Shown here: positions 1 to 7,388 of the stretch, in pieces
Layout: every line of letters starts with the position of its first letter
Position numbering within the stretch: the stretch's first letter is position 1
Assembly: GCA_964654815.1 (NCBI GenBank)
Contig: CAZZLH010000016.1
Span: 1-30,660, forward strand
Origin: ZLKRG08 sp964654815
GTDB taxonomy: Bacteria; Actinomycetota; Actinomycetes; Nanopelagicales; Nanopelagicaceae
Reading direction: 5' to 3'
DNA length: 30,660 nucleotides
Notes under the pieces: model-generated
What the model saw: the letters and a program-made list of their open reading frames with translations, nothing else
Database searches by the model: none
Told to the model about the DNA's origin: nothing
Program-made: the position numbers and the translations under genes

Positions 1-1179
1 AGGTTGCTTGCAACTGCCAGCTCCGGACTACCAGTGACATATACCTTGGATAACTCGGGCAAATGTCAGATTTTAAATCTCGGTAATAATAATTTCTCAG
101 TACAACCAATCTTCAGAGCGATATCTGATGATGTGACAATCTGCACGATTACGGCAAATCAAAGTGGTAATGATGCATTTAGCGCTGCGCCGCCAGTTTC
201 GCAGACTCTAAAATTAACTAGACAAGAGTCATTTATTAATTTAACTACTCCAGCTGCCGTGACTGATGCTGGCGTCTTTGTGATTGCACAGCCATTATCT
301 AGAACCACTCCAGCCTTTGGTTCTTCGGTAGTAGTACGAATCACTGCGCTAACTCCGACCATCTGCACCACTGAAGGAACTTTCTACCCCGGAAATGGCA
401 CCACTCGAGTCACGGTGCGTTCAAGAACCAACGGAACTTGCAGCGTGAAATTTGATTATCCAGGTGATGGCTACTTGATGGCGAGCACGACGACCTGGAC
501 GACCACCGTTACCGGAAGCACTGCTCCCGCACCAGGTAGCAACACCCCACAAACCATTAATTTCCCTGCGATTCCGGATAGAGAATTTGGCCCAGGTTAT
601 TACTTGAATGCGACCGCTAGCTCTAAGTTAGCGATCACTTATAAATCATTAACGCCTACAGTCTGCGTTATTTTGATGCCGACGCAAGGGCCAGCGGTTC
701 AATCTCTGCCGGGAGCTAATGTGCCAGATCGCGCAGTTTGCACGGTAGAAGCATCACAACCTGGCGATGATCGATATGCAGCGGCCACTCCAGTGGTACG
801 TAGCTTTATGTGGGTGAAGGCGCCGATGTATATAACGCCTTATGTGGCAACTTCTACCTCAAGGACTGCGCCGTTGTTGCAAACAGATGCGATTGCGTAT
901 GCGGTAGGTACGACCTATAACTTCGTCTCTTCGCTCTTATTCACCAGTGGAAATAATTCGGGGCTATCTAGCATTGGACATCTGCTTCGCGCCGAATCAA
1001 CCACACCGAGTGTTTGTAGGGTAACTAATGTAATTTCGCAGGATCGCTCCGGTGGAATCTTCACTCTGGCACAAGTAAGCATGTTGCAGAAGAGCACTTG
1101 CACCATTCGTTGGAGTTTCGATGGTACCCAAACACGTGCCGCAGCGACTCGCGATATGTCAGTGCTAGTTAGCCGATAA
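1..1179 (+). CDS. Secreted Ig-like/MBG-type repeat protein, C-terminal part
   Basis: The gene enters from the left edge, so its N-terminus and any signal peptide are missing; about 392 codons remain. The protein is built of roughly 90-residue beta-rich, Thr/Ser-rich repeats. The clearest is near residues 182-270 (PQTINFPAIPDREFGPG, then ATASSKLAITYKS, CTVEASQPGDDRYAAATP). A truncated copy starts at the window edge and two divergent copies fill the rest. Each repeat carries two cysteines, an early one in a TxxxC strand and a later one in a CT(I/V) strand, which suggests one disulfide per repeat. This resembles the ASSGL...GD..Y.AA repeats of actinobacterial surface proteins. There is no LPXTG motif or C-terminal membrane segment, so cell attachment is unclear. 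The stop codon abuts the stop of the convergent copC with no spacer. Role unknown; adhesion or surface display is inference. Confidence 0.75.
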   Translation, partial: RLLATASSGLPVTYTLDNSGKCQILNLGNNNFSVQPIFRAISDDVTICTITANQSGNDAFSAAPPVSQTLKLTRQESFINLTTPAAVTDAGVFVIAQPLSRTTPAFGSSVVVRITALTPTICTTEGTFYPGNGTTRVTVRSRTNGTCSVKFDYPGDGYLMASTTTWTTTVTGSTAPAPGSNTPQTINFPAIPDREFGPGYYLNATASSKLAITYKSLTPTVCVILMPTQGPAVQSLPGANVPDRAVCTVEASQPGDDRYAAATPVVRSFMWVKAPMYITPYVATSTSRTAPLLQTDAIAYAVGTTYNFVSSLLFTSGNNSGLSSIGHLLRAESTTPSVCRVTNVISQDRSGGIFTLAQVSMLQKSTCTIRWSFDGTQTRAAATRDMSVLVSR

Positions 1180-1554
1180 TTATTTAAGGCTGAATCTGAT
1201 GGTCCCGGTCACCGGATGGCCGTCGTTGCTGACGATTCGATAGGTAATCTGGTAACTGCCTTTGGATAGTGGATTGGCCATGATTGGCGCCACTAGCTGA
1301 CCTTTGGTTATTTTCAATTGGCCGAGTTTGATTCGCTTGCCTTTAACATCGATTAGCGAAACTCGACTTACTTCTCTGCCTGATATTTTTATAAGCGGTT
1401 CGTTGAAATTAAGTGTGATTGCAGTAGGGGCTTTCTGGAGTACCGCATTATTTTTTGGGTTTGAAGAGATAAGCGCAGTATGGGCGTAGGCGCTATTTGG
1501 AGAAAGCATTGCGAAAGTCACCACAAGACCAAGCAATCTTCTTTTGAGTGTCAT
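1180..1554 (-). CDS. copC: CopC-family periplasmic copper-binding protein
   Basis: A 124-residue exported protein. A signal peptide (residues 1-24, basic MTLKRR start, hydrophobic core, AYA cleavage site) is followed by the CopC Ig-like beta-barrel. Cleavage after AYA would leave His25 as the first mature residue. With Asp111 and His113 in the SNDGHP motif this matches the N-terminal His / Asp / His Cu(II) site known from CopC proteins. ALISSNPKNNAVL and the NFNEPL strand are family hallmarks. Unlike many actinobacterial homologues it has no C-terminal membrane helix and no CopD neighbour, so it probably acts as a free or lipid-associated copper chaperone or scavenger. The ATG is supported by a TACCCT element 8 nt upstream, suggesting a leaderless message. 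Family assignment is firm; in vivo role is inferred. Confidence 0.88.
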   Translation of the reverse strand: MTLKRRLLGLVVTFAMLSPNSAYAHTALISSNPKNNAVLQKAPTAITLNFNEPLIKISGREVSRVSLIDVKGKRIKLGQLKITKGQLVAPIMANPLSKGSYQITYRIVSNDGHPVTGTIRFSLK

Positions 1555-1562
1555 ACATGGAA

Positions 1563-1568
1563 AGGGTA
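1563..1568 (-). promoter_or_regulatory. Putative -10 element of copC (leaderless)
   Basis: TACCCT on the minus strand, 8 nt before the copC ATG. It fits the TANNNT pattern seen before other genes here, and no Shine-Dalgarno sequence is present. Confidence 0.4.
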
Positions 1569-1589
1569 TCGCTGGCCGTGATATAAAGA

Positions 1590-1619
1590 GACCCTCGGTA
1601 GCTGGTACTACCGAGGGTC
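1590..1619 (-). terminator. Strong 12-bp hairpin, possible minus-strand terminator
   Basis: GACCCTCGGTAG and its exact complement CTACCGAGGGTC flank a 6-nt loop. On the minus strand the stem is followed by TCTTTATATC, a weak U-rich tail; on the plus strand the following bases are not T-rich. It lies upstream of copC, so it would end a transcript arising in the spacer to its right rather than copC itself. Confidence 0.5.
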
Positions 1620-1870
1620 CCGTTGTGGGCCGTTTGACCCAATTACCGTGGAGGTAATCTTCTGTTCGCTAAGTAATCCTGAATGGCTCGAAGCACGATC
1701 AGGATTACTAGCGTCCAGTCGATATTTCTACACACGACAACCACCTCATTTCTCCGTCTAGGAGACGGGGAACCGTCCACTAGCTTTTGAAAATTGGCGC
1801 AACCGGCAAAAATTAATTCTTCTTTCTGAGCCAAATCTTCAAATTAGTTAGCGCTGTGGATAACCGATAA
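1620..1870. other. Hairpin-rich gene-poor spacer between copC and miaB
   Basis: About 250 bases with no recognisable protein gene. It holds three further stem-loops: ATTACC/GGTAAT at 1642-1658 (5-nt loop); an 11-bp perfect stem AGTAATCCTGA/TCAGGATTACT at 1672-1709 whose 16-nt loop contains GCT-CGA-AGC; and a 10-bp stem with one G-U pair at 1750-1772 (loop AGG). With the hairpin at 1590-1619 these make a row of four over about 180 bases. A structured non-coding RNA or long leader read on the minus strand is possible. A 63-codon minus-strand frame (1643-1834, TTG start) also crosses it but shows no family signature. Confidence 0.45.
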
Positions 1871-1873
1871 AAT
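1868..1873 (+). promoter_or_regulatory. Putative -10 element of miaB operon (leaderless)
   Basis: TAAAAT ends 8 nt before the ATG at 1882. No ribosome-binding site precedes this ATG, so a leaderless transcript starting at or next to it is likely. This favours the ATG over the in-frame TTG at 1873, which would lie inside the promoter. Confidence 0.5.
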
Positions 1874-1881
1874 TGCCGCTT

Positions 1882-3291
1882 ATGAGCGCCAAGAGCTATT
1901 TCGTTGAGACCTACGGGTGTCAGATGAATGCGCATGATTCCGAACGAATCGCGGGGCTCTTAGAAGATGCCGGAATGGTGCCGGTGCAGATTGGCACCGA
2001 TGCCGATGTGATCGTCTTTAATACCTGCGCAGTGCGCGAAAATGCCGACAATAAGCTCTACGGAAATCTCTCGCATTTAGCCAATCTCAAAGAGAGCAGA
2101 CCCAACTTGCAGATCGCAGTTGGTGGCTGCATGGCGCAGAAGGATCGAGAGACCATCATCAAGCGCGCGCCATATGTAGATGTGGTCTTTGGAACTCATA
2201 ATGTTGGTTCGCTGCCAATACTTTTAGAACGCGCCAGAGTAGAGCAGCAGGCGCAGGTGGAAATCAAAGAGGCGCTAGAGCATTTCCCATCGACGCTACC
2301 TGCCAAAAGATTTAGCGCATTTAGCGCCTGGGTCTCTATTTCGGTTGGATGCAATAACTCCTGCACCTTCTGCATTGTGCCGCAATTGCGCGGCCATGAG
2401 AAAGATCGCACCATGGCCGATATCGTCGCGGAGGCCAGAGCATTGGTCGAACAGGGCGTTATCGAAATAACTTTGCTTGGCCAGAATGTAAATGCATATG
2501 GCGTTGATTTAGGCGAACGCGGCGCCTTTGCCAAATTGCTACGCGAGGTCGGCGCCATCGATGGACTTGAGCGCCTTAGATTCATGTCACCGCATCCGCG
2601 CGATTTCACCGATGATGTAATCGAAGCGATGGCCGAAACCCCAACCGTGATGCCGCAATTACATATGCCGCTGCAATCCGGTAGCGACCGCATTTTGCAA
2701 TTGATGCGCCGCAGTTATCGCACCGATAGATACTTAGGAATTCTGGAACGAGTCCGTAACGCCATGCCAAATGCGGCAATCACCACCGACATCATCGTGG
2801 GTTTTCCTGGCGAGACCGAAGCAGATCATCAAGCGACCATGCAACTATGCACCCAGGCGCAATTCACCGCGGCTTACACCTTCCAGTACTCCAAGCGCCC
2901 GAATACACCAGCAGCTGAGATGCCAGATCAAGTACCAGCTGATTTAGTAAAGCGTCGTTATGACGAATTGCATCGACACCAAAATGCGATTTCGCTTGCG
3001 GTAAATACGCGTTCGATTGGAAATACCTATGTCGCGCTGGTCTCAGAACATATCGGCGAGCGAGATTCTTCATTTAATCGCTTATCGGGACGGATCGAAG
3101 ATGGGCGATTGGTGCACTTTGCGGCGCCTAATAACGCCCGCCCAGGAGACTTTGTCGAAGTGGTGATCGATGGCGCCGAGCCGCATTATCTGATCGGCAC
3201 TGGTGGCAAGGTAACCGCGACCAGAGGTGGCGATGTCTTCAATCAGAAAGCAGCAACCATTCTGGGAATGCCAAAGCTATTTAACAAATGA
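1882..3291 (+). CDS. miaB: tRNA-2-methylthio-N6-dimethylallyladenosine synthase MiaB
   Basis: A radical-SAM methylthiotransferase that converts i6A37 to ms2i6A37 in tRNAs reading UNN codons; cytosolic. Numbered from the ATG at 1882 (469 residues), the N-terminal UPF0004 domain has Cys13 (YGCQMN), Cys49 (NTCAV) and Cys83 (GGCMAQ), which bind the auxiliary 4Fe-4S cluster. The radical-SAM motif CNNSCTFC gives Cys157, Cys161 and Cys164. A TRAM RNA-binding domain ends the protein. Its last codons overlap the ATG of miaA (ATGA), which makes the substrate of MiaB, so both steps are encoded and probably co-translated in order. An in-frame TTG nine bases upstream is a weaker start. Confidence 0.96.
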   Translation: MSAKSYFVETYGCQMNAHDSERIAGLLEDAGMVPVQIGTDADVIVFNTCAVRENADNKLYGNLSHLANLKESRPNLQIAVGGCMAQKDRETIIKRAPYVDVVFGTHNVGSLPILLERARVEQQAQVEIKEALEHFPSTLPAKRFSAFSAWVSISVGCNNSCTFCIVPQLRGHEKDRTMADIVAEARALVEQGVIEITLLGQNVNAYGVDLGERGAFAKLLREVGAIDGLERLRFMSPHPRDFTDDVIEAMAETPTVMPQLHMPLQSGSDRILQLMRRSYRTDRYLGILERVRNAMPNAAITTDIIVGFPGETEADHQATMQLCTQAQFTAAYTFQYSKRPNTPAAEMPDQVPADLVKRRYDELHRHQNAISLAVNTRSIGNTYVALVSEHIGERDSSFNRLSGRIEDGRLVHFAAPNNARPGDFVEVVIDGAEPHYLIGTGGKVTATRGGDVFNQKAATILGMPKLFNK

Positions 3292-4166
3292 TCATCATCT
3301 GCGGCCCAACCGCATCGGGTAAATCTGATCTAGCAATCGCAATCGCCCAAGAGGTAGATGGCGAGATCGTTAACGCCGACACCATGAGTTTTTATCGCGG
3401 GATGAATATCGGAACTGCGAAAGTCATGCCAGAAGAGCGCCAAGGCATACCGCATCACATGATCGATTGTTTGGATATCACTGAAGATGCCAATGTTGCT
3501 TGGTATCAAAGCGAGGCTCGCAAAGTGATCGATGAGATCATCTCGCGCGGTAAGGAGCCAATTCTGGTTGGTGGCACCGGTCTGTACATCAAAGCGGTGG
3601 TGGATGAGATGAATTTTCCTGACACCAACCCTGAGGTGCGCGAACGACTTAACCAAGAGGCCGAGACGCTTGGCAAGGAGGCGATGTATCAGCGATTGAA
3701 AGAGTTAGATCCAGTAGCGGCGATTGCGATTGATAGTCAGAATCTAAGAAGAGTAATTAGAGCGCTTGAGGTAATAGAGATAACCGGCAAGCCCTACACC
3801 GCCAACTTGCCGCAAGAGGGCGCAAGTTACTATCCCGATGCCAAATGGATCGGATTATCGGTGCCGCGCGAAGTCTTGGATGAGCGGATTAAATTGCGCG
3901 CACATAAGATGTTCGAACGCGGCTTGATAAATGAATTGAAAGATTTGGTCGAAGCGGGCTTACTCTCTGGCACCACTGCGCGACTTGGCCATGGCTATGC
4001 GCAGATCATCGAATGGCAGATGGGTTTAAATCCCGATCCAATCGAAGAGACCATCATCGTGACAAGACAATATGCGCGCCGCCAGGAGACTTGGTTCAAA
4101 CGTGAGCGAAGAATCAATTGGATTGAAGCGCCCTTTTTACCCAAAGCATTAGAATTAATTAAATGA
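3288..4166 (+). CDS. miaA: tRNA dimethylallyltransferase MiaA
   Basis: Transfers dimethylallyl from DMAPP to N6 of A37 in tRNA, giving i6A for MiaB. 292 residues, normal length. It starts almost directly with the P-loop GPTASGKS (residues 6-13), followed by the catalytic-loop aspartate in NADTMSFYRGMNIGTAK (Asp31) and VGGTGLYIKAV. The common DS at that loop is DT here, a conservative change. Its start overlaps miaB by 4 bases and its end overlaps dapF by 4 bases, so the genes are almost certainly translated as a coupled operon. No separate promoter is visible. Confidence 0.96.
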   Translation: MIIICGPTASGKSDLAIAIAQEVDGEIVNADTMSFYRGMNIGTAKVMPEERQGIPHHMIDCLDITEDANVAWYQSEARKVIDEIISRGKEPILVGGTGLYIKAVVDEMNFPDTNPEVRERLNQEAETLGKEAMYQRLKELDPVAAIAIDSQNLRRVIRALEVIEITGKPYTANLPQEGASYYPDAKWIGLSVPREVLDERIKLRAHKMFERGLINELKDLVEAGLLSGTTARLGHGYAQIIEWQMGLNPDPIEETIIVTRQYARRQETWFKRERRINWIEAPFLPKALELIK

Positions 4167-4978
4167 GTATCAAAGCAGCTTACGGGCATGGCACCCATAA
4201 TGATTTTGTGCTGGTCTTTGATCCAGAGGACCAGATATCGATCTCTTCCTCCGAAACTGCCAGAATCTGCAATCGCGAGACCGGTATCGGTGCCGATGGT
4301 CTGATTCGAATCGTAAAGCGCGGCCAAGAGGGCAACCAGAAATGGTTTATGGATTACCGCAATGCAGATGGCTCGCTTGCTGAGATGTGCGGCAATGGCA
4401 TCCGCGTAATGGCTAAATACTTAGTCGAACGTGGCCATCAAGCAGAGGGAATCTTTCCGATTGATACCCGTGATGGCGTGAAGCATCTGAAAGTCCCTTC
4501 AGAGGGCGACATCACCGTAAACATGGGTCAAGTCACCGATGAAGGTGATGAGGTCACCGCCGGTACCGAGAGCGGATTATGGAAAGGTTTTCATATCAGC
4601 ACGGGAAATCCGCATGCCGTGGTCTTCGTAGAAGATTTAACTGCAGTAGGAAATTTGAAACATCCACCTACCGTGCGACCAAAGGAGTTATATCCAGAGG
4701 GCGTAAATGTTGAGTTTGTGCAATTTGCCGGTGATCATGTGATCAATATGCGGGTGCACGAACGCGGAAGTGGCGAGACTCAGAGTTGCGGTACCGGTGT
4801 GGTCGCAGCTGCAATGGCCGCTGCCAAATATCATCGCGAGAATCTGCCGACGAAATGGGAAGTTAATCCACCTGGCGGGCGTTTATATGTTGAGATCGAC
4901 GGTCATTCGAATGCCATACTCAGTGGCCCAGCGGTGATCGTCAAAGATGTAGATATAGCGGAGTTTCTTGAACGATAA
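4163..4978 (+). CDS. dapF: Diaminopimelate epimerase DapF
   Basis: Interconverts LL- and meso-diaminopimelate, the last stereochemical step before lysine and the peptidoglycan cross-link residue. The cofactor-independent two-cysteine mechanism is shown by Cys76 in EMCGNGIR and Cys209 in GETQSCGTGVVAAA, each in its canonical half of the duplicated fold. 271 residues, full length. The start overlaps the miaA stop (ATGA) and the end overlaps the hflX TTG start by 11 bases. The miaA-dapF-hflX order is a well-known actinobacterial arrangement. Confidence 0.96.
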   Translation: MSIKAAYGHGTHNDFVLVFDPEDQISISSSETARICNRETGIGADGLIRIVKRGQEGNQKWFMDYRNADGSLAEMCGNGIRVMAKYLVERGHQAEGIFPIDTRDGVKHLKVPSEGDITVNMGQVTDEGDEVTAGTESGLWKGFHISTGNPHAVVFVEDLTAVGNLKHPPTVRPKELYPEGVNVEFVQFAGDHVINMRVHERGSGETQSCGTGVVAAAMAAAKYHRENLPTKWEVNPPGGRLYVEIDGHSNAILSGPAVIVKDVDIAEFLER

Positions 4979-6419
4979 AGATCTAGAGTTCGAAGCGCTG
5001 CTTCGCGCCTCCGCTCAAGTCGCATCTGATTACGACTCTGATTTAGCAAATATCGAAACCCCTGATGTGGTCGCAGAGCGCGCCGCACTTCGCCGTATCG
5101 CAGGATTTAGTACTCAGTTACAGGATATTTCCGACGCGGAGTATCGCGAGCTACAACTTGAGAAAGTAGTGCTGGTTGGTGTTTGGACCGAGGGTACTTC
5201 TGAGATGGCCGAGAATTCACTGCAGGAGTTAAAGGCTTTGGCCGAAACGGCAGGCGCCCAAGTTATGGATGGCGTAATACAGCGGCGCGAATCTCCAGAT
5301 CCCGCAACATATATTGGTAGCGGTAAGGTCGCACAACTTAGAGAGATGGTGGTGCAGACCGGCGCCGATACCGTCATCTGCGATGGTGAATTATCTCCGG
5401 CGCAGCTGCAGAAATTAGAAGTTAAATTAAAGGTCAAGGTAATCGATCGCGTTGCGTTAATTCTGGATATCTTCGCTCAGCATGCCAAGAGCCGAGAAGG
5501 TAAGGCGCAAGTTGAATTGGCGCAGATTAGTTATCTACTTCCCAGACTTCGTGGTTGGGGTGAATCGCTCTCGCGCCAAGTTGGTGGTCGCGCCGCAGGT
5601 GGCGCTGGTATCGGAGGTCGTGGACCTGGTGAGACCAAGATCGAAACTGATCGCCGTCGTATCCGTGATCGCCAAGCAAAGTTACGGCGCGAGATATCCG
5701 AGATGAAAATTGCGCGTGATACCAAGCGCCAAGAGCGGCAACGAAATAACATCCCTTCGGTTGCAATAGCTGGTTACACCAATGCCGGAAAATCATCGCT
5801 ATTAAATCGTCTGACTGGCGCCGGAGTATTGGTTGAGAATGCGCTCTTTGCCACCTTGGATCCCACCACTAGACGCACCGAGACCACAGAAGGGCGGATC
5901 TACACACTGACCGATACCGTCGGATTTGTCCGCCATCTGCCGCACCAATTGGTTGATGCATTTAAATCCACCCTAGAAGAGGTCACGGATTCAGATTTGA
6001 TCGTGCATGTCGTGGATGGTTCGCACCCTGATCCATTCGAACAGATTCGCGCAGTGCGTGAAGTATTCGGGGATATCGGAGCCTCTGATATTCCAGAGAT
6101 TATCGCCATTAATAAGGTAGATGCAGCAAAACCTGAAGTGATCATGTCTTTACTACGTCAGGAGACAAGTGCATTTGCATTTAGCGCCAAGACTGGTTTT
6201 GGAGTCGAGAATCTAGTTCGTGCAATTGAGAACTCATTACCAAGGCCGAATATTGAAATCGATACTGTCATCCCTTATTCCAGAGGTGATCTAGTCAATG
6301 CGATCCATGAAAAGGGTGAAGTTCTGGCCGAGGAGTATCGTCCGGAAGGGACCTACTTAAGAGCCTTGGTTGATGATCGTTTGGCAAAGAGAGTGCAATC
6401 GGTGGTTTTAGAAGCCTAA
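4968..6419 (+). CDS. hflX: GTPase HflX
   Basis: A ribosome-associated GTPase that binds the 50S subunit and splits or rescues stalled ribosomes under stress. Of 483 residues, the N-terminal half is the HflX glycine-rich ligand domain (YIGSGKV near 115; ISYLLPRLRGWG, then a Gly-rich loop near 205-222 ending RGPGETKIETDRR). The G domain has GYTNAGKS (269-276), DTVGF near 317 and NKVD near 383, then a short C-terminal domain. The start is a TTG inside the end of dapF, with GGAG 4 bases upstream; no better start lies nearby. lexA, which often follows hflX in related genomes, is absent here. Confidence 0.94.
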   Translation: MNDKDLEFEALLRASAQVASDYDSDLANIETPDVVAERAALRRIAGFSTQLQDISDAEYRELQLEKVVLVGVWTEGTSEMAENSLQELKALAETAGAQVMDGVIQRRESPDPATYIGSGKVAQLREMVVQTGADTVICDGELSPAQLQKLEVKLKVKVIDRVALILDIFAQHAKSREGKAQVELAQISYLLPRLRGWGESLSRQVGGRAAGGAGIGGRGPGETKIETDRRRIRDRQAKLRREISEMKIARDTKRQERQRNNIPSVAIAGYTNAGKSSLLNRLTGAGVLVENALFATLDPTTRRTETTEGRIYTLTDTVGFVRHLPHQLVDAFKSTLEEVTDSDLIVHVVDGSHPDPFEQIRAVREVFGDIGASDIPEIIAINKVDAAKPEVIMSLLRQETSAFAFSAKTGFGVENLVRAIENSLPRPNIEIDTVIPYSRGDLVNAIHEKGEVLAEEYRPEGTYLRALVDDRLAKRVQSVVLEA

Positions 6420-6441
6420 TTACCTGGTTGTGACCCATTAG

Positions 6442-6464
6442 ATGGAATTCCGGTCGCATTCCAT
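6442..6464 (+). terminator. Weak hairpin downstream of hflX
   Basis: ATGGAAT and ATTCCAT form a 7-bp stem with a 9-nt loop, 22 bases past the hflX stop. No U-tract follows, so a terminator role is tentative. Confidence 0.3.
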
Positions 6465-6539
6465 AGGGAATAAGCACACACCTTGCGTGGTTTAGTGGAA
6501 ATATCGTCGCAAATAGGGCATTCTGCGCCCGTTCGCTAG

Positions 6540-6569
6540 TTAGACCTATTTAGACCTAGTTAGACCTAG
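6540..6569 (+). repeat. Three phased 10-bp direct repeats before DUF4193 gene
   Basis: TTAGACCTAT, TTAGACCTAG and TTAGACCTAG run head to tail with a period of exactly 10 bp, ending 21 bases before the TTG start of the DUF4193 gene. One helical turn per unit would place all copies on the same DNA face, as in stacked regulator sites. The unit resembles the repeats at 17478-17527. Confidence 0.7.
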
Positions 6570-6590
6570 ATATCGAAAGGCGGTGGAAAC

Positions 6591-6887
6591 TTGGCAACGG
6601 ATTACGACACACCCCGAAAAACGGATGAAGAACTCCATGAAGAGTCGATTGAAGAGCTAAAAGCTAAACGCGCTGAAGTTCAATCCGGCAAAATCGATAT
6701 CGATGAAGAGGAAGAGGCCGAGAATATCGAGCTTCCTGGCGCCGATCTTTCGGGCGAAGAGTTAACCGTGCGCGTGGTGCCAAAGCAGGAAGATGAATTC
6801 ACCTGCAGCAATTGCTTCTTGGTCAGCCACATTAGCAATCTCGCTAAAGGCACTGGCGCTAATGCAATCTGCCGCGATTGCGCTTAA
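6591..6887 (+). CDS. DUF4193 zinc-ribbon protein
   Basis: A 98-residue actinobacterial protein of unknown function. It begins MATDYDTPRKTDEE, the conserved start of the family, which supports the TTG start; GGTGG and AAAGG lie just upstream as ribosome-binding candidates. A long acidic middle (residues 36-47, mostly Glu/Asp) is followed by two CxxC pairs, Cys72/Cys75 and Cys94/Cys97, which should bind one zinc ion. It resembles Mycobacterium Rv2699c, also placed beside DUF3093 and dut. The stop overlaps the stop of the convergent DUF3093 gene in a shared TTAA. Family sure, function unknown. Confidence 0.9.
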   Translation: MATDYDTPRKTDEELHEESIEELKAKRAEVQSGKIDIDEEEEAENIELPGADLSGEELTVRVVPKQEDEFTCSNCFLVSHISNLAKGTGANAICRDCA

Positions 6888-7360
6888 TCGCTTACGCGCT
6901 CTTTAAGTTCTGCAAATAACCGAGAATTTCGGCTGCAACCTATCAACCAATAAGTAGTGGGGTCGCGTTCGTCCGCGATAAATACTTGAACTCCACGCTT
7001 TACCCATGGCCGGGTGGCGTGAAAGCTGCGGGCATCGTAATTTGCCCTTCGTAGCGATAGGTACTCATCGGCCGCAACCTCTTTGATCTCGCGAATAAAT
7101 CCCAACTCAATATGTGCGCGGCCAACTCTTAATTGGTCATCAATCCTGATCACAAGTCGCAAGGCGCGCCAGATTATGGGCATAGTGGCTAAGAGGATTA
7201 GAAAAGTAGCCATCGCCTCTGCGGTATCAAATGCGGCCCAAACTGCGAAGGCGAGAGAGAAGTACATGAAGAGAATAAAGAGCAGCCACGAGAATGGGGG
7301 ATTAATCACCTCTTGATATCGCTGATTACCGCTTGCGCGAGGTGATTGCATTGGCTCCAC
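6884..7360 (-). CDS. DUF3093 membrane protein
   Basis: 158 residues, similar to Mycobacterium Rv2698. Two closely spaced hydrophobic segments (residues about 23-45 and 50-68) form a membrane hairpin, followed by a cytoplasmic beta-rich domain typical of DUF3093 (VIRIDDQLRVGRAHIELGFI; YWLIGCSRNSRLFAELKE). Function unknown. The start is a GTG at 7360, with a TACTTT element 6 nt upstream; an in-frame ATG lies three codons downstream. It diverges from the thioesterase gene with only 28 bases between start codons, so the two core promoters lie back to back. Confidence 0.85.
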   Translation of the reverse strand: MEPMQSPRASGNQRYQEVINPPFSWLLFILFMYFSLAFAVWAAFDTAEAMATFLILLATMPIIWRALRLVIRIDDQLRVGRAHIELGFIREIKEVAADEYLSLRRANYDARSFHATRPWVKRGVQVFIADERDPTTYWLIGCSRNSRLFAELKERVSD

Positions 7361-7366
7361 TGGTAA

Positions 7367-7381
7367 AAAGTAGCGTAGCCT
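7367..7381. promoter_or_regulatory. Back-to-back -10 elements for DUF3093 and thioesterase genes
   Basis: On the minus strand TACTTT (7372-7367) ends 6 nt before the DUF3093 GTG. On the plus strand TAGCCT (7376-7381) ends 7 nt before the thioesterase ATG. Only 3 bp separate the two hexamers, so each -35 region must lie inside the other gene's coding sequence. Confidence 0.5.
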
Positions 7382-7388
7382 TGTATCT

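Noticed and set aside
1643..1834. 63-codon minus-strand frame in the copC-miaB spacer, possibly a small membrane protein
   Set aside because: It starts with TTG without a clear ribosome-binding site, matches no family I know, and lies across three RNA stems. The hairpin at 1590-1619 downstream of its stop keeps the idea open, but it is not enough to call a gene.
1873..1881. miaB start at the in-frame TTG
   Set aside because: It overlaps the TAAAAT -10 element; the ATG at 1882 fits the family start.
5482..5796. Open frames inside hflX on both strands
   Set aside because: They are shadows of a clearly conserved GTPase gene, with no start signals of their own. The same holds for the other frames nested in conserved genes.
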